From assembly GCA_963792915.1 (NCBI GenBank), contig CAWBYD010000008.1, positions 62,001 through 126,000 on the forward strand: a stretch of 64,000 bases of DNA, read 5' to 3'. The translations under genes were made by a program, and so were the position numbers. The stretch comes from Solirubrobacter sp963792915. Lineage in GTDB: Bacteria; Actinomycetota; Thermoleophilia; Solirubrobacterales; Solirubrobacteraceae. Under the pieces are notes generated by a model that made no database searches, was not told the origin of the DNA, and saw only the letters and a program-made list of their open reading frames with translations. Positions 22,501 through 37,500 of the stretch are shown one piece after another. How positions within the stretch are numbered: position 1 is the first letter of the stretch; the number at the start of each line of letters is the position of its first letter.

Positions 22501-25500
22501 CAAGGGCGCCCAGTTGTTGGCGGGCGCGCCGGCGATGATCCCGTCGAAGTCGCCGGGATAGCGCTGCGCGAGGTCGAGCGCCTCGTGGCCGCCGTCGGAC
22601 ACGCCGTCGAAGTAGGAATGGGCCGGGCCGTGACCGTAGTAGGCCTGCATGATCGCCTTGGTGGCCTGGGCGAGGCTGTGCTCGGAGCGATAGCCGAACA
22701 CGACCCGGAGCAGGAAGTCGTGCTTCGCCCACAGCGCGCCGGGGCCTTCGTGACCCTGATCGTCGGCGGCGACCGCCAGCTCGCCGTTCGCGAGCGGTGC
22801 GAACGGGCCTTGGTGGCCGCTGGTCCGCGACGGGTCGCTGAGGCTCACGCCCGTGGTCCCGCAGAAGCCGCCACAGCCTTCCTGCAGATAGTCGCCCTGC
22901 CACGTGGTCTCTGGCAGGAGCGCCTCGAATTGCGTTTGCGGGCTGATGTACCCCTTGACGTCGCAGAACGCGTGCCCGTTCTGTGTGCTGTCGGCCGCCG
23001 AGACGACTTGGGTGTCGACGTCGGCGAGGTCGAGTGCCGTGAGCGAACCGCAGCTCGCGGCCGGCAGTTGCGCGGCGGCCTGTGCGGTCGCGGCCGGCCA
23101 GCACAGCACCGCCACCGTGACCGCCAACCACGTCCTTCGTGTGCGCATGATCTCCTCCCCAATGCGGTTGATCTCGCGAGATCAGACGCTAGGGGCCACG
23201 TGGCCCGTTGACAAAGACCAGCGACGTCTCAACTGGTGACGCCGGCGATATGGATCCTCATCTCGCGTGCAGGTCGCGGCGGATGATGTCGAGTGCTCGG
23301 GCGAGGACGGGGCGGTGGTCGTCGCGGCGCCAGGCGGCGGCGAGTTCGACCCGGGTGGTGTCGTGGGCCAGCGGGCGGTAGACGGCGCCGTGGACGCTCA
23401 TGTTGGCGACCGAGGCGGGAACGAGTGACACGCCGAGGCCGGCAGCGACGAAGCTGACGAGCGTTGCGGTCTCGGCGACTTGGTGGGCGGCGTTCGGCTT
23501 GAAACCGTGGGCGGCGCAGGCGTCCTCGACGGCGTCGTGCAGGACGGAGCGAAAATGCGACGGGTAGGTGATGAACGGGTCGTCCTTGAGCAGCTCGAGC
23601 GAGACCGTGTCGGCCTGCGCGAGCGGGTGTGTGTCGGGCAGGACCGCGAGGAGGGGTTCGGAGTGCAGGACCTCGGTGGCGAGGTCGCGTTCATGGACGG
23701 GGGGCCGCAGCAGCCCGAGGTCGAGCGTGCCGTCACGGAGCTGGGTGACTTGGGCGGGCGTGAGCAACTCGCCGCGCAGGTCGAGCATCACGCCGGGGAG
23801 TTCGCGGCGCAGGGCGGCGGCCAGCGCGGGGAGCAGGGCGTAGGTGGAGGAGCCGGTGAAGCCGATCGCCAGGCGTCCGTACTCGCCGCGGGCGGCACGG
23901 CGGGCGTCGTCAAGAGCGGAGTCGACGGCGGCGAGGATCTCGCGCGCGCGTTCGAGTAGTGCTTCCCCGGCGGGGGCGAGGTCGACGCTACGGGTGGTGC
24001 GGTGGAAGAGCGGCTCGCCGAGCTCGGCCTCGAAGCGGCGGATCTGCTGAGAGAGCGGCGGTTGGGCGATGTGCAGGCGCTCGGCGGCGCGGCCGAAGTG
24101 CCGCTCCTCGGCCACGGCCACGAAGTAGCGCAGGTGCCGAAGCTCCATCGGTCATCCTCCTCGATTCATATCGAGAAGGTATCCAATTGACACTCCATTG
24201 GTGTTGCGGGACGGAGTCGTCCGACTTAGGTTGGGGCCATGCTCGAGACGCTCGTCGACACGGTCCGGATCACGGCGGTCGAGGCGATCCCGTTCGCGCT
24301 GCCCTATCGCCGGCCGCCCGAGTTCGCCTCGGGGACCGTGACCAGCGCGGACAACGTGCTGGTGCGCGTGCACAGCGACACGGGCCTGGTGGGCCAGGCG
24401 GAGGCGCAGCCGCGTCCGTACACCTACGGCGAGACGCAGGCCTCGATCGTCGAGGCCGTCGGCGGCCCGCTGAACGCGGTGCTGACCGGGCTCGATCCGC
24501 TGCGCGTGGAGCTCCTCGCTGAGCGCTGCGCCGGTCTCGCGGGGAACTACGTCGCGCGCGGCGCGGTCGACCTCGCCGTCTGGGATCTCGTAGGGCAGAT
24601 TCTCGGACGTCCGTGCCACACGCTCCTGGGTGGGTACGCCGACGACGTCGCGGCCGCGCACATGGTCTCGTTCGGCGAGCCGGCCGGGATGGCCGCGGAG
24701 GCCGTGCAGATCCGCGACGAGCTCGGCGTGAGGACCTTCAAGGTCAAGGTCGGCCGCGCGCCGGATGAGGACGTCGCGTGCGTGCGCGCGATCCGCGCGG
24801 CGCTGCCCGACGCCGACCTGTACGTCGACGCCAACCGGGGCTGGAGTTACCAGGACGCGCTCGCGGCGGGCGACGCGCTGATCGAGCTCGGCGTGCGGGC
24901 GATCGAAGAGCCGACCGCGCTCGACGACCCGGGCCGCCGGGCGCTCGCCGAGCGCTGGAGCGTGCCGCTGGCCGGCGACGAGAGCTGCATCAGCCTCGCG
25001 CACGTCGACCGCGCGCTGGAGGACGGCGCGGTCGGGCAGGTGAGCATCAAGACCGCGCGCACCGGCTTCACCGAGTCGCGCCGGATCCTCGACCTGTGCT
25101 CCGCCCGCCACGTGCCGGTGGTGATGGGCAGCCAATACGAAGGAGCGCTCGGAGCGCTCGCCACGGTCAGCTTCGCCGCCGCGTTCGCCGCTACCGCCGG
25201 CCGGCCTGCCGAGCTCACGAACTTCCTCGACCTCGCCGACGATCTCGTCGTCACCGCGCCCAAGATCCGCGATGGCCGCGCGGCGGTTGCGGCGACCGCG
25301 GGCCTCGGGGTCGAGGTCGACGAGGAGCGCCTCGAGCGCTACCGGATGGATCGCTGATGTTGTTCTTGTGCGAGATGGAGGTCCGGCTCCCGCCCGACCT
25401 GCCGGCGGAGCAGGCCGACGAGCTGCGGGCGCGCGAGCGGGAGTACTCGCAGGCGGCCCAGCGTGAGGGGCGCTGGCCGCATCTGTGGCGGGTGGCCGGC

Positions 25501-28500
25501 CGCTACGCCAACGTCAGCGTGCTCGACGTGGGCTCGGTAGACGAGCTGCACGAGCTGCTGTCCGGCCTGCCGCTGTTCCCCTACCTGGACATCCGCGTCA
25601 CACCGCTGGCGCATCACCCGAACGCCATCAAATGAGGAGAGAAACGATGCCCGACCGCGCCAACCAGCTGATCACGGACATCCTGCGCCGCGTCCACGAG
25701 GCGATCGTCGCCAACGACGTCACCTACGAGGAGTACCAGGCCGCCAAGCAGTGGTTCATCGACGTCGGCGAGGCCGGCGAATGGCCGCTGTTCGGCGACG
25801 TCTTCATCGAGCACGTCGTCGAAGAACAGGCGTTCAGCAACCGCACCGGATCGCAGGGCACCATCCTCGGCCCGTTCCACCTGGCGGATGCGCCGTTGAT
25901 GCAGGCGCCGTTCGAGCTCCCGCATCGCGCTGACGAGCCCGGCGACCGCACGGTCGTCTCCGGGCGCGTGACCGACGCCGACGGCGCCCCGCTGGCCAGC
26001 GCCAACCTCGACATCTGGCAGGCCGACGCCGAGGGCCGCTACTCGGGCTTCATGCCGGGGCCGCCGGACGGCAACCTGCGCGGCCAGGTTCGTACCGACG
26101 CCGACGGCCGCTACACGTTCGTCACCGTCATTCCGGGGCCGTACACGATCCCGCTCGACGGCCCGACCGGCAGGATGACCGCCGCCGCCGGCTGGAGCCC
26201 GTGGCGCCCGGCCCACATCCATCTGATCGTGGGCGCCGAAGGCTACGAGCCACTTGTCACGCAGCTGTTCATCGACACGAGCGACTACCTGGACTCCGAC
26301 GTCGCCAGCGCCGTCAAGCCGGAGCTGATCGTCCACCCCGAGCGGACCGGCGACGGCTACGCGGTCACCTACGACTTCGCTCTGGCCCCGGCACGCGCCG
26401 CGGCCATCGCCTAGGCGCATGAAGGTCGCGATCGTCGGCGGCGGGATCGGCGGGCTGGTCCACGCGCTCGCGCTGCGTGAGCGCGGGATCGAGTACGAGG
26501 TCTACGAACAGGCGAGCGAGCTGCGCGAGATCGGCGCCGCGGTCGCCCTGTCGGCCAACGGCACCCGTGAACTGCGGCGACTCGGGCTCGGCGAGCAGGT
26601 CGAGGCCGTCTCGGTCGTCCCCTCCGCGCTCGTCATCCGCCGCAGGGACGGCGAAGTGATCGCCGATCACGAGATGGGGGAGCGTTACGAGGCGACGTTC
26701 GGCGCGCCCTACTACGGTGTGCACCGCGTCGCGCTCCTGCAGGCCCTCGCGGACCGGCTCGACGGCGAAGGGCTGCACCTCGGCCGCCGCTGCATCGGCA
26801 TCGCCGAGCACGGGTCGGGCGCCGTGCTGGGGTTCGCCGATGGCACGACGGCTGCCGCCGACGTCGTCGTCGGCGCCGACGGTGTGCACTCGGTGACCCG
26901 CTCGCACGTGACCGCCAGCGTCAGCGGGGCCGCCACCAGGTCTTCCCTGACGGCACGCCCGGTCCGTGGGCGCTTCTCGGGGACGGTCGGCTACCGCGGG
27001 CTCGTGCCCGTCGACGCCATGCCATCCCTGCCGGATCCGACCCCGCTGCAGTTCTGGGCCGGGCCCGGGCGTCACCTGCTGCACTACGCGATCGACGGCG
27101 GGCGCACGGTCAACTTCCTGGCGGTCGTCCGCGCCTCGGAGTGGACCAACGAGACGTGGATGGAATCTTGTCCCGTGAGGGACGTCATCGACGCCTTCGC
27201 CGGCTGGCACCCCGCAGTGACCGAGATGGTCAGCGGCACCGGCGCCGGTGAACGCTGGGCGCTGCACGACCTCGAGCCGCTCGAGCGCTGGCACACCGCT
27301 CGCGTCGTGCTGATGGGCGACGCCGCGCACGCGATGGTCCCCCACCAGGGCCAGGGCGCCAACCAGACCATCGAGGACGCGATCGCGCTCGCCGACTGCC
27401 TCACGACCGGCGATCCCGCGTCCGCGCTGCCTCGCTACGCCCAACGCCGACAGAAGCACACCGCGGCCGTGCAGCGGCTCTCACGCCGGACCGCCGACCT
27501 GCTGCACCTTCCGGACGGCCCGGAGACCGCCGAACGCGACGTCCGGTTCGCGGATCTCTATTCACAGCTGGCCTGGATTCATGCTCACGACGTCCACGCC
27601 GAGCACGGCTCGGCGGCCGGCGTCGCCCCCGCGCGTACCTGAGAGGAGAACCACTATGCCGACGGCCACCGCCGCGGTGCTCCCCGCGACCCCGTTGACC
27701 AATTCGGCGGCGGCGCGGATTCGCCGCGGCCGGCGCCCCGACTGTGCCGCCGGCAGAGAGGAATGTCTCGTTGCCCAGCATTGACGACCACGCGCAGCGA
27801 TTGCAGGATCTCGAGATCGTGCTGGTGTGCGACGGCGACTCGGAGGACCCCGAGGCACGCGACCGAGTCGCCGGGGCGCTGGTCGCGAAGGGCGTGGTTC
27901 GCGCTGAGGTTCAGCAGTCGGGGCTTGCGCTCGCCTGCCTGGACGAGGCGGTCGCGCGGTTCGGCGGCGACGATGACCCGCGGCTGCGGCTGCATACGTG
28001 TCAGGCCCTGGCCTACAAGGGGTGGATGCTCGGCCAGCTCGACCGTTACTGCGAGGCCGAAGCGGTCTTCGCGGAGATTCTCGAACGGGTCACGGACGCG
28101 TCCGACCTCGCGCTGCGCGAGTCGGCCGCCCGCGCGCTCTACAGCAAGGGGCATATGTTGCGACGGGTCGGGCGTCGCGAGGATGCGCTGGATGCCCTCG
28201 ACGGCGTCCGGCGCTTCGCCGACGATACGACCGCGGCATCGCAGCGCGTCGTGGCCAAGGCGATGCGGTTGCGGGTCTCGATCCTCGGTGACCTCGGACG
28301 GCCCGAGGCGGCGATCAGGTGCGCCGATGAGATCGTCGGGCGCTACGGCGCCGAGACGGCGCCGGACCTCCGCGAGCATGTCGCCGCGGCGCTCGCGCAG
28401 CAGGTCCACATCGGCGCGGCGAACGGCCTCCGCTGAGCCGTCGACCGCACCGGCGCGAGGATGGTCGCCGACTTCGGCGATGCGGCGGAACCGGAGATCC

Positions 28501-31500
28501 GGCTGCTCTTTCTGCAGGCGATGACCAAGGCGGGGACGTACCTCGAGACTCGCCGGCGCCCCGATCTCGCGCGCAAGGTCTACCAGGACATCATGCGCCG
28601 CTTCCCGGACCCGGAGCGGCCTGACATCGACGATCTCGTCGCGTGGACGCGCGAGCGGCTCGACGAATTCGACCGGGCGCTGGCCAAGGGCAAGCGGCAA
28701 GCGATCGCCGTGGGTTCCGGCGCGGCGATCGTGGCGCTCCTGCTGTGGCGGACGCGCTGACCGGCGGATCATGGAGCTTTCAGCCGGAGGTCCGGCCGCC
28801 AACAAGCGCTCATGTCCACGCTGACCACCGCCAACCCCTTGATCCCCCTCCGCCGCGCGCAAAGGCAGCCCAGCCCGCGACACGAGAAGAATCGAACGAC
28901 CGATCCCCGCCCCAGGGCCGACGTGCCGAATCCGTCGAGAGGCGCCGCTCCGGGAGAGATCGAGCTGCGGTCCGTTAGACGGTTCGTCAGTGGTTGGCGA
29001 TGAGTTCACGCGAGTGGGTAGGTCTCTACCGGCATGAGCGAGAGAAAAGTGGTTCTCAAGATGGTCGTGTCCCTCGACGGTTTTGCCACCAGCCCGGACG
29101 GGACCCATGAATGGATGTTTGAGTGGTTCGGCGACGACTCGGGTGAGTGGAACCTCCGCGCGCTCGAGGCGGCCGGCGTCCACGCGATGGGCCGCCGCAG
29201 CTACGAGATCATGGGTCCGCACTGGGCCGCGTCCGAGGGGCCGATCGCAACCGCGATGAACCAGAAGCCGAAGGCTGTCTTCTCCCGCACCCTGAAGAAG
29301 GCGGAATGGGGACCGGTCGAGATCTTCGGCGGGGACCTGGCCGCGGCGATCGCGGACCTGAAGGCTCGAGACGACGAAGGGACGGTCCTGGTCCACGGCG
29401 GCCCTGACTTCGCCAAGTCGCTGACGCGCCTGGGACTCGTCGACGAATACCAGCTGACGACCGTCCCGATTGCGATCGGCGCGGGGCGCAGCCCATTCGC
29501 CGAGCTAGGAGAGCACCTGAAGCTGGACGTCGTCGAAGAGAAACGCTTCCAAAGCGGAGCCCTCGCGCAGATCCTGGTGCCGAAGCGATGAGCGACCGCC
29601 CAGACTGATTCGAGCCGGGCCTCAGCCTGACGTTTCGCCCACCGCGCATCAAGCGGTGCGGCAGGCGTAGCGGGGTACCTTGCCGTTCATCTCGCCGGTC
29701 TTGGCCATCTGGATCACCTGGCCGGTCTTGTCGAGCATGAGCCGGAGCTCGACTCGGAACTGGGTGTTGGGGTAGCCGACCCAGACGGGCTGGAACTGCA
29801 CGACGTCATCGGTTGGCGGGGTGAAGGTGGTGTATTCGGTGGTCGCCGCGATCAGAGCGCGCTGCGCGAACGAGCCCCACTGGAGCCGCAGTTTGGTGCC
29901 GCGGTAGCCGAGCAGGTGCAGGTCGAGCCAGATGACGTTGCCCACCTCGCGGCGGTCGTTGCCGTGCAGTGCCGTGCGCTGGGACTCGGTCTTGACAAAG
30001 CGGTCGTGGCGGATCCGGGCGTTGACGGACTGCACCGTCATCTCGGCCTGCTTCGGCGGTTCGGCGTGCGCCACGAGGTCCGGAGCGACCCAGCTCACGA
30101 GGCCCGTGACGCCGGCGCAGATGCCGACGATGGTGGCGACGACCTCGAGTAGGCCGATCTTCTCCTTCCCGCCCGCGCTGGGGCGACGTGAGCGATACCA
30201 CCGGACCAGGGCGCCGCCGGCCACCAGTAGCAGGCAGGTGCCGAAGATCACGTAGGCCAGCCAGGCGTAGGATCGTGGTGGGGGAGCGGAAGGGGAGGTG
30301 CCGCCATGGGCGAGCATCAGGCTGGGATTGGTGAGGCAGCGGTACTTCGCCTCCCAGGCCTTCGCCGCAGTCTGCTGCGTCGGCGTCCCACCACGGCGCG
30401 CGGCATTGTCGGCGTGCGATGGCGGGACCTCGACCTTCGCTTTGGGGACGCCCGGCGGCGGCGTCGTGGTGGCCGTCGGTGTCGCCGTCGCTGTCGGCAC
30501 CGGCGTCGGCGTGTCCTGAGGCAACGGCGTCGGCTCGTCGACCGTCATGTTGGTGCCCGCGGACTCGGCGGTGGTCTGAGCCGCCGCGGCGCTAGCGCCG
30601 AGCAGTAGCAAAAGTCCGGCGAGGTAGCTGAGCGGCGCTAGGCGGAAGTTGCGCATTGAGGAGGCTTCACAGAGCGAACGAGAGGCTGTCTCTAGAGAGC
30701 CTGTGAAGCGCGCGGCAGATACGTCAGCCCGAGGCCGACTGTCGCGGAGCTCTCGGCCGAAACCGCACACGGCACCGTGGCCGACAGCGGCGTCACCAGC
30801 GGCAGAACTCTTCCGCACATGCCCGCAGCTTCTGCAGGCGATAGCGCCGGGTGGTCCGCGTGCCAGATTGCCCCAAATCGACGATGTGGGCAGCGGCGGT
30901 GGCTGAGGTAGGACGACCTCGGTCAGCGACCGGCGTGCACGCCGGAGGTGTGCGTCTCGTCGAGCGCGGGCGAGGTCGTCGGGGCGCGGTGGGTGTCGGC
31001 GTTCGGCGTGCTTGTCCGCCGCGCATGCGCAGGCGAGGGTGGAGCATGCGTCATCCCTTGGTGTGCAGAGCGGTTGTCGATGATGATCTACCTTGGCGAA
31101 GTGCGGTGGTTGTTCGGGTTTGTGTCGTGCGTGGCGGTGGCCATCTCCGCGTGTGGCGGACCGTCGGCGTCGACATCCCGGCCAGCGCAGGCGCCGCTCG
31201 CGATCCCGCCCCGACCGGTGCCCGTGGAACGGGGAGACAATCCGGTGTTCGCGGCGGACGGTCGACTGCTGGTGAGCGAGCAACGGGGATCGATGTCGTG
31301 CGTGGTGAGCGCGGTCCGCGATGACGGTCAGCTTGTTCGCGTGCGGTTCCTTGACGGGTGTGAAGAGGCGGCGGTGTTGAGCCCCGACGCGCGTGCGATC
31401 GCCGTCGTCGGACGCCATAACGGGCCGTACCGCTTGGCGGTGCGACGGATGTCGGACGGCGCGAAGCGATTCGATATCCGGGTCTCGGCGTCGAATCTGG

Positions 31501-34500
31501 AGGACCTCGGTGTGCGCTGGTCGCCGGACGGGCGCTTGCTGCTCACCGAGTTCGGAGGCCGCACCGACACGACGGTGTTCGACGCCCGCAGCGGGCGGCG
31601 GGTGCGCCGGATCGATGGCATCGTCGACTATCTCGGGCGATCGCCGTTCTCGCCGGACGGTCGGCGCCTGGTGATCGCCGACAAACGCGGGGACGTGCTG
31701 ATCAGCGTGAGCAGCGGCCGCCGCACCCGGGCGCCCGTGCCCGAGCGTCTGCTGCGCCCAGTGTTCTCACCGGATGGGACGGCGATCGCCGGGATCGGCC
31801 TGGGCACGGTCGGCTGGGTCGACCTCACGACCGGGAGCACGCACTCGGTCGCCATTGGCGGTGACGGCATGGACGTGGCCTGGTCTCCCGACATGCGCCA
31901 GCTGGCCGTGTACCGGCTCACCGACGACGGCGACACGTGCGCCGTGTCGGTGATCGACGTCGCGACCGCAACGACGACCGACATCGCGCACTACGGCTTC
32001 ATCCAATGTCCCGAGCGCGCGGAGCTGACCTGGTCCGCGGACGAGACCAAGCTCGCCTTCGTCGTACTCCCGCCGTAGTGACACGTCCAGCGACGCGCTC
32101 AAACCGCGTAAAGGACCGTTGGCAGTCGGCGCGCACGTGGCGGCACGCGAGCCTCCGGTCAAGAAGCGGCCGCGCCGCGACTGGCTTCGGTGCGGGATGG
32201 AAGGCTGCGGCCCGGCCGGCGGATACGCGTTCGCGTGAGCAGGCGCGAAACCATCGGCCGCCGCGGGTCGAGGTGGCGACGTAGGGGTGACCGGTACCGT
32301 CGATGGGTGGTCACCGTCATCTCGCGCCGCATCTCGTCGCCGTCGGCGTCGCGTGGGACGACGGGCCCGACGCCGGTGGCTGGATCGCGGGTCGGCATGG
32401 GTGGTTCGGGCCCAGCGTCGGGCGCGCCGTGGCGCCTGGCTACGACGGGTACGCCGTCGTGCCGATCGCGCCGGAGGATGACCCGCACGCCCACCGCGGG
32501 GGCGTCGCCACCATCGAGGCGATGCTCGACGTGCTCGACCGCTTCACCGGCGACCAGCCCGTCCACTTCGGGATATGGGACGGCTGGCCCTTCTGGTACG
32601 ACACGGGCAGCGACCCGCGCGCCGGCATCGCGATCGGGGCGTTGTGGTCCGAAGAGGACGATCGACCCGCTCGGGAGGAGCTCGTCCGCGGGCGCGCCGC
32701 CGCGCGCGAGCTGGCGGCGGCGAATCGCGTTGAGTGCCCGACGTCGACGCGCTCGATCTCCCCAACCGCCGCTAGGACCTGTGGACTGGCCCGCTGCGCT
32801 CGGCGACGGCGTTTCGCCACGAGCCGCACCGCCCGCCGTCGCTGATCTGGCCCGACGAACGCGTCTGGTTTGCGGGCATACCGATCTACACGAACGAGAT
32901 CGCGGTCGCAGGCACGGCGGCGCTGGTCGACACGGTCGTCGCCGACGCGCGCCTGAACGCGCGCCGCGCCACGCCCGACGACGTCATGGACATCGAGGAC
33001 TGAACGCCGCCCGCGAGCCAGAGGCCGCGACTCGCCGGTCAACCGGGCGCCTGCGCGGGCGAGCAAGTGCCGCCTTTCGAGGATCTGAGCCCCTCGCGGC
33101 AGTCGTGCCACCGCGTCCGGTCCCGCACTCACGACGCTAGAGGAAGCGGTGCCAGAGCGGAGTGCCGGCGATCTCTGCGGGTAGCGGTCCGTTCGGTCGC
33201 TGGACGTGGCGGACGGTTGCGCCCGTCCAGGCATCGATCAGCGTGCGCGTGGCGAGCGGTTCGTCGAGTGGCACGTCGAGTGCGACGGGAGGCCTGCGCA
33301 CCAAGAGTTCGCCGTGGAGGACGCCGCGTGGCCACTCGCCGTCGACACCTCGCCGAACCAGCCCGATCGAGACGCGATCGGCGGTCTCGAGGACCACGAC
33401 CTCAGCGATGTCGACGTGCGGGGCGTGGCCATGGTCGCCGGGCTGAAAGAACAGCCGCACGATCGTGTCTCGCGCGGCGTCAGCGTCGAAGGCGTCGATC
33501 TCGACGGGTGCCGGGACCAGTTGCAGTGGTTCGGCCGGTTTGACGGTGTCCGGCTGGTGTGCGAGCGCCGGGTCTTCCTCGTAGTCGGTGGCGAACATGT
33601 CGGCGCTGGCGATCAACAGCTCGTTGGCGACGAGCGAAAGCGTCAACCGGAAATAGCCGCCGCTGTCGTAGGTGACGTACTCGGCGGCGCGCCAGTCGTC
33701 TCGGTGGATCTTCAACAAGGTGCCGGCGCCGACCGCAATCGCGATCAGGTCCGGCCAAGGAACGTCGACTCGCCGCAGCTCGCCGACCGAAGTCAAGTCC
33801 GAACGCGCATCCTCGCCGCCGGCGCGCAGGCGATGACCCCGATCGGCCGGCCGCACGCACGCACGCTTGTGTTCGAGCTGTCCCAGGACGGCGGGGAGCT
33901 CGTCCCACTCAAGCCGCCGCGGCACCGGATCGTCGACCATGGGATTCACGCCCCGCAGCTTCGCAGAACACCGCTCCCGTTCCTCGACGGAGCGGGCATC
34001 TCTGCAAATCGCAGATGCCGGGAATGAGCGGCGCGCGGGCGCCGTCCGCTTGACCGATGGCGCACGTTCGACGCTAGCTTCGCTTGTCGACTTTGATGTC
34101 GAACTCTGATGAGTAGTCTGCTCCGGTCCCGACCGTGCCGTCCGGCATGATCGCGTTGACCACCGCGGAGCCCCAGCCGTGGCGGTGGAAGGCGGCGACG
34201 GTCGCGGCGTTGAAGTGGATCGGAACGTTGATCCACTTGTCCGTGGCGCGCACGTCGAAGGTCCCGCGGCCGATGATCGGCTTGCCGATGTCAGAGCGTG
34301 CGACCAGCCGGCCGTTGCAGCGCCCGGTGATCGAGGTGACGCACTTGAGGGACACCTTCGCGGTGCTCCGGCGCAGCTTGGAACTCGGACCGATGGTCCA
34401 CAGGGCGAGCTCGCTGCCCGGGCAGGGGCCGTGCCCTGTGGCGGTCAGGTGGTGCGTCAGCGACGCGTAGCGGAGGCAGCCGTTGAACAGCCAGGCGACG

Positions 34501-37500
34501 CCGTTGGCGTCCGCGTCGAGATCCGTGTGGACCAGCGACGGCGGTCCGAGCGGCGTCGCCTTTCCGTCTGCGCCGATCACGTCGAGCGTGTGGCGGACAT
34601 CGTCGAAGGCGACCAGCTCGCGGGCGGCGAACGTCGGGAACGAGAGCTGGCCGGAGTTGATCACCGTGCTCGGCGTCTGCGTCGCGCCGGCGATCTGGAT
34701 TCCGGCCTTCATCTGCTCCGCGAGCAAGCCGTCGGAGCGCAGGTCGAAGGGAATTCCGGTCTCGGTGTTCAGCCACGGTCCATTGACCGCCGCGACCGGC
34801 GCGCCGGTGGCCAGATCGGCGACTTCGAGTCGCTGCGGCGCGAACGCAATGACCGCGGCGTAGTGCCCCGCGATCGCGATCGGCATGCGCTGTCCTGACG
34901 TCCACGGCACGGGCGTCCAGCCGGAGGAGTCCAGGATCGCGGCGCGTACCTGACCCGCGTCCTGGTCGTCGCTGGATGTCGGGAGGCCCTCGACGAGCAG
35001 CATGCGATCACCGTCGACGCTCACTGCATACGGCGTCCACGCGTCGCCGTTGGGGTCGAGCGTCTGCCGGACGAGCTTAAGCGGCCCCGACAGGGGCCCG
35101 GAGTAGACGCGCCACTCGTGCGGATGCCGCTTGGTCTTGTCGAGTTCCACGATGGCGGCGACCCGCTGCGGCGAGGCGGCGAGGTCCGTCGGCCCCTGTC
35201 CCAACGCCCCGCTGGGCACTGACAACAGCGTCCTCGCCTTTCCCCCCGTCCGCGCGACGGCGACCAGTTGAAGGGGGCCGTTCACGTGCTCGCTCATTAC
35301 CACCACGTCCGAGCCGGCGAGCGCGATCGCGACCGCCGCGCGGTCATGGCGCAGCGGAAGCGGGTCGGCGCTCACCGGGCCCGCGAGGATCAGGCAAGCA
35401 GCTATGACACCGAGAACCAAACGGAGCACGAGGGCCCTCGTACCCATTCCCATCCAACCCGACCCGTCACGACACGCCCCCCGCACGTTGCCGAATGCGT
35501 CGAGGAACGGCAGTGACCGGTTCGATCGCGGGTGAGCCCGATCGCCCGAGGGTCAGGCAGCGGTTGCGATGGCGTCGACCGGAGGAACCGACTCAGGGAG
35601 CTCACCGAGCGTGCTCGGTGCGGCGAGCCTGACGCGAGTCGGCAGCGTGCGACGGATTCCCTCGGCGATCTCTTGTGTGGTGAGCTGACGGGCCCAGTGC
35701 CGAGTCACGGCCTCGGGCTGCTTTGGCGGGAAGGTCATGCGTATCCACCGCCGGGCGGAGTCGATCTGTGGGGCCTTGGTCGCTCCTGGCGTCCGCCGTC
35801 GGCAGGGATGCGCAGCGGATTGAGCATCACGACCGGGCCGCCATCGTCGCGGGTCAGGAACGCCGCCAGGGCGGCCTCGTCGAATGAGATCATCGGCCTC
35901 TCCAAGTTGTTGAACGCTTAGCAAGTAAGTGTACCACGGATATCCTGCCGGTGTGGCCACCGACGCACACGCTGCCGGCGCAACGCGCCCGCGTACGCAG
36001 GCCGAGCGGCGCGCGACGACCGAGGAGCGCCTGCTCGATGCGGCGTACCGCATCATTGACGAGCGCGGGGTCCGTGCCGTCACCACCGCGGCCGTCGGCG
36101 AACTCGCCGGCTACTCACGGGGGATCGTCAACCACCAGTTCGGCAGCCGCGACCAGATGATGGTCCGCCTCGCCGACGTGGCCCAGGCTCGCTTCACCCC
36201 CAACCCGCTCGGACTGCGCGGGCGCGCGCATGTCCTCGGCGTCGTCGACGCCTACCTCGCCGCGGTTCGCTCTGATCCGCGCCAGGCGCGCGTGTTCCTG
36301 CGTCTGTGGGCAGCGGCGATCGGCGACGAGGAACCGAGCCTGCGCGAGGCCTTCATCGCCCGCGACGCGTTCTTCCGAGACCACTTCGAACGTGCGATCG
36401 CCGAGGGCGTGGCCGACGGAACGATCCGTGCCGACCTCAATCCCGCCGCCGCCGCCGTCGCGCTGGTCGGGCTCGTCCGCGGTATCGCGATGCAATGGCA
36501 GGTCGCCCCCGACCTCGCCGAAGCCGACGACGTGCGCACCGCGGCGCGAGCACTCATCGATGCCGGCCTGTGACGACCGGAAGCACATCGCAATCGCCGC
36601 CAGAGGTCCGGGCGCTTGCCAACGTCGGGCGGCGCGAGGGCCGTGACCCAGGCGATTCACTCCTAACCGCACTGACGCGCGCTTCCCGCGCGGAACCGCT
36701 CAGCCGCTGATGCGGTCGACAAGGGCAGCGGCGCGCCCGCGCCGACCGACAGCTTCCACTCGTGCATCCGAGCACCCCGGCGGCCTGGCGTGCAACCGGT
36801 TCGCCGTCGTACTCGCGCGCTGCTCAGACCTCGACGAGGGGCAGTCTCGAGCGTGCGCGGCGCTCCGCTGGTTGTCATCCCGCGAGCACGAGCACGCCGA
36901 AGCGCAGGCCGCTTTGCGAACGCCCCGGCGAGCAAGCGCCAGGCCGACGAGGCCGTTGATCGGCCCGCCGAGGCGCGGCCCGCGAAGGCGAGCGCGGCGA
37001 GAACGAGCAGCGTGGCGCACGACCACGCCGACCACCGCGCGGCGGTCAGCCACGTCTCCGGTTCGGCTGGTGGTGGCGGGCAGCGGGGTCCATCGTCACG
37101 CGGAAAGCAAAGCTGCGCGACCGTTCGTACGTCCCAGGCAACGAGGTAGACGATCGTGGCCATCGCGTACAGCAGCGCTCCGAGTTGCGCTCCCCGCCGG
37201 GCGGCGCGATGACCGACTGCAGGCGGCGGCGACGGTGGATGACGCCTGCGCCACGGCTAGACGATGCACGACTCCGGGGCGCCGGCGACTGGTGCTTTGC
37301 CTGCGACCGCCCGTCCGAGGGCGCTGGCGCTGCCCCCATCGGATGATTTCGACAGCGGCGTCCTGGCTGTGGGGATGCGGTTTTGCGCGTGCGGTCTTGT
37401 GGTTGGCTGCGCGGCGTGAGCGGAGCTGGCAGGTGGGCGCGGGGGCGACGATGACCGCGCGCCCGCCGCGGCGCTGCTCGGTCGGCGGCGGGCGTCACCG